This document shows, in pieces, positions 25,540-33,180 of a stretch of DNA of 64,000 nucleotides; the stretch's first letter is position 1; the number at the start of each line of letters is the position of its first letter. Where the stretch lies: positions 62,001 to 126,000 of the forward strand of contig CBDFGE010000002.1 in assembly GCA_965247055.1 (NCBI GenBank), in the 5' to 3' direction. The notes under the pieces were generated by a model that was given only the letters and a program-made list of their open reading frames with translations, was not told the origin of the DNA and did no database searches. This stretch comes from CBDFGE01 sp965247055 (GTDB taxonomy: Bacteria > Chloroflexota > Dehalococcoidia > Lucifugimonadales > JAGWBF01). Made by a program: the position numbers and the translations under genes.

Positions 25540-26522
25540 CCCCATTGGACGGCCTTGAACCCTACCGGGGCACCGAGGATAGGTGGAACGATCTTCTCTC
25601 CCGATGCCAGGTGGACACGCTCTTCATCAGCCCCCGCTGGCAGAAGGTATGGTGGGACCAGTTCGGCGATGGGGCGGAGAAGCTGGTACTCTGCCTCAAA
25701 AAAAGCGATGGCGAGGTCGACGGTATAGCTCCGCTGGCCCGCCGCGAAGGCACCATCTCTTTCATCGGGAGTGAGGACCTTTTCGACTACAACGACTTTC
25801 TGGTCTGCCGGGGAGGCGAGCACCGCTTCTACTCATCCCTCCTAAACTACCTGAATGGAGAGGTGTGGGACACCCTGGACCTCGTGTCTCTGCGGGAGAA
25901 CTCCCCCACCCTGGCTTATCTCCCGGACCTGGCAAGGGAGCGGGGTTACACTGTGGTGGTCGAGGAAGAAGATGTGGCCCCGGGCCTGGAGCTGCCGGCC
26001 AGCTGGGAGGACTATCTTCAGGCCCTGTCCAAAAAGGACCGGCACGAGCTCAAGCGCAAGATGCGCCGCCTCCACTCCTCGGGAGAAGAGGTGGGCTTCC
26101 AGAAGCTCTCCGGTCCCGGCGAAGTAGAGGATGGCCTGGAAGACTTCCTATGTCTGATGAGGTTCAGCAAGGAAGACAAGCAACGTTTCCTTACGGAGCC
26201 GAGGGAGCGGTTCTTCAGGAGCATCGCCAGGGAGATGGCCGAAGCCGGTGCGATCAGGCTGTTCTTCCTGGCACTCGGTGGCCAGAGGGTGGCGGCGGCC
26301 CTCTGTTTCGACTACGGCGGCGCCAGATTGCTGTATAACAGCGGCTTCAGCCCAGCCTTCAGCTACTACAGTGTAGGCCTGCTGCTGAAAGCCATGTGTG
26401 TCAGGGACGCCATAGAAGAGGGCAAGACGTATTTCGACTTTCTACGGGGTCCGGAGCCCTACAAGTACGACCTTGGAGGCATAAATAGGACCCTCTATCA
26501 GATGGTAGTGAGGCGAAGTTGA
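25536..26522 (+). CDS. GNAT-type acyltransferase (CelD/BcsL, FemAB-like)
   Basis: This 328-residue protein has the two-lobe layout of the Acetyltransf_6 group. The first part has PRWQKVWWDQFGDG, the central KKDRHELKRKMRRL, and the C-terminal part FFLALGGQRVAAALCFDYGG, YNSGF.PAFSYYSVGLLL and FDFLRGPEPYKYDLG. The last motif is typical of CelD/BcsL-like proteins linked to exopolysaccharide or wall modification. The substrate is unknown. GTG overlaps the folE stop and the stop overlaps the glycosyltransferase TTG start (TTGA), so all three are coupled. Confidence 0.83.
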   Translation: MTPLDGLEPYRGTEDRWNDLLSRCQVDTLFISPRWQKVWWDQFGDGAEKLVLCLKKSDGEVDGIAPLARREGTISFIGSEDLFDYNDFLVCRGGEHRFYSSLLNYLNGEVWDTLDLVSLRENSPTLAYLPDLARERGYTVVVEEEDVAPGLELPASWEDYLQALSKKDRHELKRKMRRLHSSGEEVGFQKLSGPGEVEDGLEDFLCLMRFSKEDKQRFLTEPRERFFRSIAREMAEAGAIRLFFLALGGQRVAAALCFDYGGARLLYNSGFSPAFSYYSVGLLLKAMCVRDAIEEGKTYFDFLRGPEPYKYDLGGINRTLYQMVVRRS

Positions 26523-27745
26523 CGGTAAAAAGGGTCGCGCTTATCAGTCTCCACACGTGTCCATTAGCCGCGCCCGGGCAGGGAAAGACGGGAGGCATGA
26601 ACGTATACGTAAGGGAGCTTTCCCGGAACCTGGCGAGAAGTGGCGTGGAACTGGACATATTTACCCGGACCCACGAGGGACACGGGGCGGAAGTGGTCGC
26701 GCTGGAGGACCGCGCCCGGGTCGTGCATCTCGAGGCGATCCCTTCGGAGGCGCCCCTGGATGTCCTCTACTCCTACCTGCCCCCATTCCTGGATGAGCTA
26801 TACGCGTATACTCAACGGGAAGGCAAGGCGTACCAGCTGGTCCACTCCCATTACTGGCTCTCGGGATGGGCAGGTCGTAGGGCTGCGGCGACTTGGGGCG
26901 TGCCCCATGTGTCCACCTTTCACACGTTGGCGGAGCTAAAGGTGAGAGCGAAGGCGGGGGAGATGGAGTCACCCCTGAGGTCGGAGGTGGAGAGGGAGTT
27001 GATGTCTGCGTCCCAGCTCATCATTGCCTCGAGTCCCCACGAGAGGGAAGCGATGGTGCGGCTCTACGGGGCCCCTGCCGACCGTATCGCCGTGGTGCCT
27101 TGCGGGGTTGACCTTGACCTCTTCAGGCCACTGGAGGCTGGGGAGGCCCGGGAGAGGCTCGGCCTTAACGGCGAGAAAGTCATTGTCTATGCGGGAAGGA
27201 TAGAGCCCATCAAGGGTCTGGAGCTTCTGCTTCGGAGCGCCGCCATCATGGAGAGCCAGCACCCAATCAAGCTACTAGTGGTGGGGGGCGATGTGGCCGG
27301 TAACGGAGAAGTGACCCGGTTGAAGTGTCTGGCGGCGGAGCTTGGCATAGAGGACATGACGGAGTTTGTAGGGACCGTGGACCACCAGCTATTGCCTCTC
27401 TACTACAATGCTGCAGACGTCTGCGTTGTACCCTCCTACTACGAAAGCTTCGGCCTGGTGGCCCTGGAGGCGCTGGCTTGTGGTACCCCCGTGGTGGCCT
27501 CCCGGGTGGGTGGACTGCCCTCGGTGGTGCAACACGGGCGGACCGGGTATCTGATGTCTCGGAGGTGCCCGGAGGCCTTCGCCGACTCCTTGGAAATGAT
27601 CCTCTGCAGCAGGGGACTGCAGACAAGTATGAGGAGATTGGCCCGGAAGCGGGCCGAGGGCCTGGGGTGGAAGGCGGTAGCCGAAGAGACCCGCCGGCTG
27701 TATAACGGCCTCGAGGATGGCACACGCTACGGGACTGCGGGATAA
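26519..27745 (+). CDS. GT4 glycosyltransferase, MshA-like
   Basis: This 408-residue GT-B enzyme opens LISLHTCPLAAPGQG, then TGGMNVYVRELSRNLAR, VHSHYWLSGWAG and VPCGVDLDLFRP. The C-terminal half has VYAGRIEPIKGLELLL and the nucleotide-sugar motif YESFGLVALEALACGTPVVAS. The N-terminal string is very close to the start of MshA (LHTSPL..PG..GGMNVYV), which joins GlcNAc to inositol phosphate in mycothiol synthesis. Sucrose-phosphate-synthase-like enzymes share some of this. A PIG-L deacetylase and a tandem GNAT lie within 4 kb, which strengthens a thiol-pathway reading. Confidence 0.84.
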   Translation: MTVKRVALISLHTCPLAAPGQGKTGGMNVYVRELSRNLARSGVELDIFTRTHEGHGAEVVALEDRARVVHLEAIPSEAPLDVLYSYLPPFLDELYAYTQREGKAYQLVHSHYWLSGWAGRRAAATWGVPHVSTFHTLAELKVRAKAGEMESPLRSEVERELMSASQLIIASSPHEREAMVRLYGAPADRIAVVPCGVDLDLFRPLEAGEARERLGLNGEKVIVYAGRIEPIKGLELLLRSAAIMESQHPIKLLVVGGDVAGNGEVTRLKCLAAELGIEDMTEFVGTVDHQLLPLYYNAADVCVVPSYYESFGLVALEALACGTPVVASRVGGLPSVVQHGRTGYLMSRRCPEAFADSLEMILCSRGLQTSMRRLARKRAEGLGWKAVAEETRRLYNGLEDGTRYGTAG

Positions 27746-27747
27746 GC

Positions 27748-28470
27748 ATGTCCTGGTTAAGCAGGACCCTGAAGGCTGTGGGTCTGCACATCAGGACGAC
27801 CCTGGTGGCGGGCGTCCTCATCATACTCCCGATAGCCGTCACCTTCCTACTCTTGAAGTTCGTGTTCGACTTCTTCGACCCGGTGCTCAAGCCGGTCTTC
27901 GAGTACGCCATAAACCGCTACACCCCGGGCATGGGGATCATCGCCCTGGTGTTCATCATCTACCTGGCAGGCGTGGTGACCACCCATGTCCTGGGCAGAC
28001 GCATGATAACCCTGGTGCATGGCATGGTGGAATTTATCCCGGTGGTGCGTAGCGTCTACCGGACCGCTCGACAGGCCACGGAGGTGCTGTCGACCGTCGC
28101 GCCCAACGACAAGTTCACCAGCGTGGTGCTGGTGGACTTCCCCGGCCACGGCCTCAAGTCCATCGGCCTGGTCACGTCCCAACTCCAGGACCACGAAGGC
28201 AAGCCCCTTCTGGTCGTGTACGTGCCCACGTCGCCATTCCCCACGTCGGGGTTTCTGGTTATACTGTCTCCTGAGCAGGTTACGCCGACGGACCTGCCTG
28301 TGGACGACGCCATGAAGCTAATCGTATCGGCGGGTCTCCTGGCGCCGAGCCGGATAGGGTCCCCCGCCTATCCCTTTCCCACTTTCCAGCCCCCAGCAGG
28401 TGCCACCTTTCCGACCACTGGTCCCAGGGGCCGGGATCAGGAAGCTGACGGCGCGGCTTCGAACCAGTGA
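27748..28470 (+). CDS. DUF502 membrane protein
   Basis: The 240-residue protein has two membrane segments (VAGVLIILPIAVTFLLLKFVF, ALVFIIYLAGVVTTHVLG) and the family motifs FIPVVRSVYRTARQ, FPGHGLKSIGLVTS and VYVPTSPFPTSGFLVIL. DUF502 proteins are widespread in bacteria and of unknown function. It starts 2 bases after the glycosyltransferase stop. Its last 34 bases overlap the end of the opposing GNAT gene. The Pro-rich C-terminal tail is the least conserved part. Confidence 0.88.
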   Translation: MSWLSRTLKAVGLHIRTTLVAGVLIILPIAVTFLLLKFVFDFFDPVLKPVFEYAINRYTPGMGIIALVFIIYLAGVVTTHVLGRRMITLVHGMVEFIPVVRSVYRTARQATEVLSTVAPNDKFTSVVLVDFPGHGLKSIGLVTSQLQDHEGKPLLVVYVPTSPFPTSGFLVILSPEQVTPTDLPVDDAMKLIVSAGLLAPSRIGSPAYPFPTFQPPAGATFPTTGPRGRDQEADGAASNQ

Positions 28471-29339
28471 AGCTCCATCGACTTGGTGAACCCCACCGAC
28501 GTGTACAGCCTCACTGCGGGGTGGTTCTCCTGGTCCACGTTTAGGGTTATATACCCCACTCCCCTCGACCGCAAGTGCTCCATCCCCGCCAGAAGGATGG
28601 GCCTGCTCAGTCCTCGGCTCCGGTAGTCAGGGGGAACGCCGATCATGTCTATGACCCCGATTGGTGTGTGCGAACCGGCCAGCACGCAGGTCCAGCAGTA
28701 TGCGGCGTCGTCGCCTCGGTGGGTCAGGAAGAAGATCCCTTCGGGGCCGGACGTGGACATGCTGGCCTTATACCTCACCTCTTCCACGGTGTTGGGGCAG
28801 AAGCCCCAGCTGCCGTCGAAAGAGGCGTTCTGTACCCGAGTCAGCCTCTCCTCATCGCCCACCTGGAATCGCTCAATGTCGAATCCGGAGACCGGCTCCG
28901 CCGGTGGTAGCTCTTCTTCCTCCCAGCGCATCAACCAGTAAGCCCGGACCTTGGAGAATCCCTCCTCGGCCAGGACCGCCTTCCATGGCGTGGAGGCCGC
29001 CTGGCACACATGGAGAACCCGCGACCCCACGGTTCTCGCATGGGCGAGGGCCCCTCGCACCACCTGTCTCATGATGTCCTTCTCGGATGGGTGCTCCGGG
29101 TGGGTGCCCACCTCGAGAACGGTCCGACCGATTCTCAGCTCGGGATGGAGGAGGGAATAGGCCAGTATAGACTGGCCCTCCTCCAGCAGGAAGCAGTTCT
29201 GCTCAGGAATCAGGCCGGGGCGGGCCAGCTCCTCTCTCAGCGAGGGCGGGCTGACCACCTGGTCGTCGCCCGCGTGCTTGCGGACCCGGTTGATGAAATG
29301 GGCAAGGGCCTCGAGGTCGGCCCAAGTGAATCTGCGCAT
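28437..29339 (-). CDS. Tandem GNAT acetyltransferase, MshD-like
   Basis: This 300-residue protein carries two GNAT domains. The N-terminal one (about 1-150) is degenerate. The C-terminal one (about 155-300) has the acetyl-CoA motif IGVPPDYRSRGLSRPILLAG and the B motif LNVDQENHPAVRLYTSVGF. The order, length and the RVQNASF and PEGIFFL segments match the layout of MshD, which acetylates the cysteinyl amine in mycothiol. GNAT tandem proteins are diverse, so substrate is inference. It overlaps the end of the DUF502 gene convergently. Confidence 0.8.
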   Translation of the reverse strand: MRRFTWADLEALAHFINRVRKHAGDDQVVSPPSLREELARPGLIPEQNCFLLEEGQSILAYSLLHPELRIGRTVLEVGTHPEHPSEKDIMRQVVRGALAHARTVGSRVLHVCQAASTPWKAVLAEEGFSKVRAYWLMRWEEEELPPAEPVSGFDIERFQVGDEERLTRVQNASFDGSWGFCPNTVEEVRYKASMSTSGPEGIFFLTHRGDDAAYCWTCVLAGSHTPIGVIDMIGVPPDYRSRGLSRPILLAGMEHLRSRGVGYITLNVDQENHPAVRLYTSVGFTKSMELHWFEAAPSAS

Positions 29340-29427
29340 CGCCAGATACGGACTCCCGGTCAGGTTGATGGCAGGACGTTTGGGGCCGTGAGAGCAATCG
29401 GGACGAGGGGCTTGACACTTGAGCTAG

Positions 29428-29456
29428 ATTGTAGCAGAGTATCTTCTCGCGTACAA
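29428..29456 (-). promoter_or_regulatory. Promoter of the tandem GNAT gene, in a divergent intergenic region
   Basis: On the minus strand TTGTAC (29456-29451) and TACAAT (29433-29428) are 17 bases apart, reading toward the GNAT gene. On the plus strand a TTGACA lies at 29412-29417 toward the PIG-L gene, but no clear -10 is seen at the right distance. Confidence 0.45.
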
Positions 29457-29480
29457 GCCTGCCTGGAGGGAGTAAGACCT

Positions 29481-30185
29481 ATGGTGGAGACCCCTGGATG
29501 TGCCCTGGTGGTCACGCCCCATCCGGATGATGCAGAGGGTTGGTGCGGGGGTACAGTGGCAAGATGGGTGAGGGCTGGGGCTGAGGTATTCTATGTGCTG
29601 TGCACCGACGGTGGAAAAGGCTCCGACGACCCTGAGATGACCTCGGAGAATCTGGTTGCCATAAGGGAGAAGGAACAGCTGGAGGCCGCGTCCACCCTGG
29701 GGATGAAGGAAGTGGTGCGGCTGCGCCGCCCCGACGGCGAGCTGGAGGATACCGGGGACTTCCGCGAGGAGATCGTGAGGGCCATAAGGCGTTTCCGGCC
29801 CGATGTGGTGCTCTGCCCAGACCCCTACCGGCGCAGCTCCTACTGGCACAGGGACCACCGCATCGCCGGACAGGTCACCGCGGACGCCGTTTTCCCTTAT
29901 GCCAGGGACCACCTCCATCACCACACGCTTCTCAAGGATGAGGGGCTCGAGCCCCATAAGACGGGTACACTTCTCTTCTGGGCCCCCGATGCTGCCGATG
30001 CCTTCGTAGACATCGGTGAGGACATCGACGTTAAGATCAAGTCCGTCTTCTGCCACCGCAGCCAGATGTCCCATCGCACCGAGAAGGAGGTGGGGGAATC
30101 CGTACGGCAGAGGGCGAGGCAGGCCGCCGAGGGTTCCGGCTTTCTATACGCGGAGGCTTTCCGTAAGCTGGAGTTCCGGCGGTAG
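29481..30185 (+). CDS. PIG-L/LmbE family N-acetylglucosaminyl deacetylase
   Basis: This 234-residue protein has the zinc motif TPHPDDAEGWCGGT, TDGGKGSDDP, a REKEQLEAASTLGM helix and the later CPDPYRRSSYWHRDHRIAG histidine motif. The family deacetylates GlcNAc conjugates; MshB in mycothiol and BshB in bacillithiol synthesis belong here. ATG at 29481 has GGAGGGA 9 bases upstream; the frame is open further back but only as antisense to the GNAT gene. Its nearness to MshA-like and MshD-like genes suggests the same pathway. Confidence 0.88.
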   Translation: MVETPGCALVVTPHPDDAEGWCGGTVARWVRAGAEVFYVLCTDGGKGSDDPEMTSENLVAIREKEQLEAASTLGMKEVVRLRRPDGELEDTGDFREEIVRAIRRFRPDVVLCPDPYRRSSYWHRDHRIAGQVTADAVFPYARDHLHHHTLLKDEGLEPHKTGTLLFWAPDAADAFVDIGEDIDVKIKSVFCHRSQMSHRTEKEVGESVRQRARQAAEGSGFLYAEAFRKLEFRR

Positions 30186-30247
30186 CGTCAACAGCGGTAT
30201 TTGCGTGAGTCGAGCGCCCGCTCACTCCTATCGAGCAGACCGGGCCG

Positions 30248-30718
30248 CTACTTCCCCGCCCTCAGCCTGGCGTTGAGGAAGCCGATTATGGCCCTGGCAA
30301 TGGTGGGGCGCAGAAAGTCCCGTTGGATGTCGGCCCACTCGGCGTTCACTATCTCCAGACGGCGGAATCCCACGATGGCCCGGTATGTGAAAAAGTAGGC
30401 CAGCGGCCGCATGGGGTTGACGATCTGGTCGGCGGCCAGGTGCCCAAGGAAGCCGGCGCTCGCTCCCACCACCAGCGGGTCCCATCCGGAAAAATAGCCG
30501 GCCAGGGCGGCGGGCACCACCAGCTCGTAGCTGTGGAAGAAGTAGAAGACCCGGGTGTTGTCTCCTCGTACGAACCACCAGTAGTACTCCACCAGGTGGT
30601 CCAGGTCGAGCATCACGCCCGTGAGGAACGCGGCGAGCATCGAGTAGGGGGACTTGGTAGCCGCCCACACGACGGCCCCTATCGGGAGAGAGACCAGGGC
30701 ATGGCCTGGGGGTTTCAC
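30248..30718 (-). CDS. Membrane protein, YdjM-like metal-dependent hydrolase type
   Basis: This 156-residue protein has hydrophobic segments around 10-40, 60-100 and 105-120 with spaced metal-type residues: HALVSLP near the start, DLDHLVEYYWW, FFHSYELVVP and GHLAADQIVNP. That H, DxDH, H, HxxxD series resembles the membrane-bound metal-dependent hydrolase group (YdjM/DUF457). The substrate is unknown. Its start overlaps the prmC stop by 4 bases (ATGA), so it is the last gene of the prfA-prmC transcription unit. Confidence 0.65.
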   Translation of the reverse strand: MKPPGHALVSLPIGAVVWAATKSPYSMLAAFLTGVMLDLDHLVEYYWWFVRGDNTRVFYFFHSYELVVPAALAGYFSGWDPLVVGASAGFLGHLAADQIVNPMRPLAYFFTYRAIVGFRRLEIVNAEWADIQRDFLRPTIARAIIGFLNARLRAGK

Positions 30719-31581
30719 TCCTCTACTCTGCCCAGGTCCAAGATGAAGATCCGGTCCCGGTGCGCCAGGTCTTGCTCCGTCGAGATGGAGGCCGTCGGGA
30801 AAAACCGCCGGGCCAGGTCCTCCAGCGATTGCACCTGGCGGGGGTCTATCTCCAGGAGCATGACCCCCTGGGGCTTCAGCTTGTGCCTGGCCTGGTCTAG
30901 CAGGCGTCTTATGACATCCAGGCCATCCGGGCCACCGTCCAGTGCCAACCGGGGCTCCCAGAGGACTTCGGGCTGGAGCTCAGGTATCTCATCGCTGAGC
31001 ACATAGGGCAGGTTGGCCACGATGACATCCACCATCTCGGGTATCGGGTCAAGCAAGTCGCCCTGTAGGAGCGTTACCCTATCTGCGACGTTATGCCTCT
31101 GTATGTTGTACTCCGCGACCCTTGCCGCCTCCACAGACTGCTCGGTGGCGTATATCCTCGCCATGGGCAGATGGATCGCCAGATTGATGGAAATGGCCCC
31201 TGTGCCCGTCCCGGGGTCGGCTACCACCATCTGTCCGGCCTCCATGTGCATCAGGGCCAAGAACAGGGCCTGTTCCACCAGGGACTCCGTCTCCGGCCGG
31301 GGGATCATCACCGCGGGCCCTACGGCCAGGTCGATGCCGTAGAACTCCTTGTGGCCGAGGATATAGGCCAGGGGCTCCCTGCTCAGGCGCCTCTCCATCA
31401 GCCTGTCCAGGAGCTCCTCCTGCTGGGAGGTCAGCTCCTGCTCCTGGTAAGCGTAGATACGGTGCCGGGGCATCTGGAGGACGTTAGTGAGCAGGACCTC
31501 GGCTTCCAGGCGGGCGTCGGGTATGCCCGCCTGATCGAGCCGGTCCTGGATCTGCCGGATGACCTCCCTCACGTCGACCAT
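30715..31581 (-). CDS. prmC: Release factor glutamine N5-methyltransferase
   Basis: This protein of about 288 residues methylates the GGQ glutamine of release factors. The N-terminal helical domain has DARLEAEVLLTNVLQMPRHRIY and RREPLAYILGHKEFYG-like sequence. The SAM motif is VADPGTGTGAISINLA. The substrate-binding motif, normally NPPY, is NLPY here (VANLPYV). ATG at 31581 follows GGAGGTAGGAGC; an earlier in-frame start at 31623 is weaker. It lies directly downstream of prfA, whose product is its substrate. Confidence 0.94.
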   Translation of the reverse strand: MVDVREVIRQIQDRLDQAGIPDARLEAEVLLTNVLQMPRHRIYAYQEQELTSQQEELLDRLMERRLSREPLAYILGHKEFYGIDLAVGPAVMIPRPETESLVEQALFLALMHMEAGQMVVADPGTGTGAISINLAIHLPMARIYATEQSVEAARVAEYNIQRHNVADRVTLLQGDLLDPIPEMVDVIVANLPYVLSDEIPELQPEVLWEPRLALDGGPDGLDVIRRLLDQARHKLKPQGVMLLEIDPRQVQSLEDLARRFFPTASISTEQDLAHRDRIFILDLGRVEE

Positions 31582-31654
31582 GCTCCTACCTCCGGTGACA
31601 GCGTAACGGTGCATGCCGGCCATGCTGGTGGCGGCATGGGCGGTTAAGGGGGGG

Positions 31655-32734
31655 TCAGGCCAGCGCCTTTTCTAGCAGACTAGCCTGGTCGCTGGCTGCC
31701 AGGGCGTCGATGATCTCGTCCAGCTCCCCGTCCAGTACCCGTGGGATGTTGTGGAAGGTACCGGATATCCGGTGGTCCGTGATTCGGTCCTGGGGAAAGT
31801 TGTAGGTCCGTATCTTCTCTGCCCGCTCCCCCGTTCCGACCTGGGCCCGCCGCGCCTGGCTGATCTCCTGGTCGTGTTTGCGCTGCTCCGATTCGTACAG
31901 CCGGGCTCGCATGATGGCCATGGCCTTCTGCTTGTTTTTGAACTGGGAGCGCTCGTCCTGGCATACGGCCATCGTACCGGTGGGGACATGGACGATGCGG
32001 ACCGCGGTGGCCACCTTGTTCACGTTCTGGCCGCCGTGGCCGCCGGCGTGGAAAATGTCGATGCGCAGGTCGTCCGGGTGAATTTGGATCTCTACCTCAT
32101 CGGCCTCTGGCATCACCACCACGGTGGCGGTGGAGGTATGGATCCTGCCCGATGCCTCAGTAAGGGGCACCCGCTGTACCCGGTGGCCCCCTCGCTCGAA
32201 CTTGAGGCGGCTATAGGCGCCCTTTCCCCTTACCTCGAGCACGATTTCACTGAAGCCCCCCAGGTCCGACGGGTTGGAGTCCAGCAGCTCGACCTCCCAG
32301 TTGCGAAGGAGGGCGTACCGGGTATACATACGGTAGAGGTCAGCGGCGAAAAGGGCGGCTTCCCGGCCCCCCACCCCTTCCCGTATCTCCACGATCACGT
32401 CCCGTTCGTCGTTGGGGTCTTTGGGAACGACGCTGCGGGTGAGCTTTCGCCTAAGCCCCTCCAGCTTGCCCTCCAGGACCTCCAACTCCTCCTTGGCCAG
32501 CGACGTAATGTCCGGGTCAGTGCCCTCCCGGAGAATGGACACCGCACCCTCTCTCTCGTCGTGGAACCTGCGGTACTCCCGGTACATGGTCACCATAGCC
32601 TCGAGAGAGGCCCTCTCTTTGGCCAGTGCCTGGATCTGCTCGTAGTCCGTGGCCACTTCGGGCCGGGCCATCAGCTCTTCTATTTGCTGGTATCTCGCTT
32701 CGGCCGAAGCTATTTTGTCGAACAAAGGGTCCAT
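31655..32734 (-). CDS. prfA: Peptide chain release factor 1
   Basis: This 359-residue RF1 terminates translation at UAA and UAG. It has the N-terminal helical domain, GGREAALFAADLYRMYTRYA, RVQRVPLTEASGRIHTST with the PxT stop-recognition motif (PLT) and the catalytic GGQ in HAGGHGGQNVNK. The context around GGQ (GHGGQN, then VATAVRIVH) differs from the common GAGGQH but keeps the essential residues. It is first in a prfA-prmC-membrane-protein unit. The promoter was not identified confidently in the AT-rich stretch just upstream. Confidence 0.95.
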   Translation of the reverse strand: MDPLFDKIASAEARYQQIEELMARPEVATDYEQIQALAKERASLEAMVTMYREYRRFHDEREGAVSILREGTDPDITSLAKEELEVLEGKLEGLRRKLTRSVVPKDPNDERDVIVEIREGVGGREAALFAADLYRMYTRYALLRNWEVELLDSNPSDLGGFSEIVLEVRGKGAYSRLKFERGGHRVQRVPLTEASGRIHTSTATVVVMPEADEVEIQIHPDDLRIDIFHAGGHGGQNVNKVATAVRIVHVPTGTMAVCQDERSQFKNKQKAMAIMRARLYESEQRKHDQEISQARRAQVGTGERAEKIRTYNFPQDRITDHRISGTFHNIPRVLDGELDEIIDALAASDQASLLEKALA

Positions 32735-32881
32735 GTGATCGCCGGTAACTCACACTAGATAAAAGATGTATACTCTGCACCTAGTTTATCCTACCCCGCC
32801 TCGCAGAACAAGGGAACGGTTGCTGCCTGCTCCTGCCCAGTATTCGAGCCTCCCGCGTCGGCGCAAGGTCGTCCCGTGTGC

Positions 32882-32912
32882 TTGGCCAGATCTCAGCGCG
32901 GTGGCGTATAAT
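32882..32912 (+). promoter_or_regulatory. Separated promoter of trpF (before element insertion)
   Basis: TATAAT at 32907-32912 has a poor -35 (TTGGCC, 32882-32887, 19-base spacer). If the element at 32924-34347 and one copy of its ATG duplication are removed, TATAAT lies 8 bases before the trpF ATG. That distance would give a leaderless or nearly leaderless mRNA. The 150 bases between prfA and this site show nothing else I recognise. Confidence 0.45.
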
Positions 32913-33018
32913 ATGGGACAATGTGAGGTGGACCCCGAAAACTGGACAGGTAGCTAAGCGAGAGTCCTGCTCCTAAAATCAGATCAGTTGTAAAGGAGGA
33001 GCGGGACGTGCCAAGGCC

Positions 33019-33108
33019 GGACTCGACGCCTACTTTCGCTTCTACAACACCCAAAGACCCCATCAGGCCTTGGACTACGGGACACGAGCCGAGGTTTTTA
33101 AACTCTAG
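33019..33108 (+). pseudogene. IS3-family transposase (OrfB) C-terminal remnant
   Basis: The frame reads GLDAYFRFYNTQRPHQALDY, then GTRAEVFKL and a TAG stop. This is the conserved end of IS3 OrfB (compare the FYNQERPHQALGYRSPGQVF end of the complete copy). All upstream catalytic domains are missing. It directly follows the IS left-end leader, so an internal deletion joined the two. Confidence 0.8.
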
Positions 33109-33180
33109 TGGCTTTGCATCGAGCGGCGCCCAGCGCCAGCAACGGAGACGCAGATAGATAGGGAGGTGCCCGTTTTGGTC

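Noticed and set aside
29010..29480. An upstream extension of the PIG-L frame over the GNAT gene
   Set aside because: It is antisense to a conserved acetyltransferase; the ATG at 29481 has a ribosome-binding site and begins the conserved domain.
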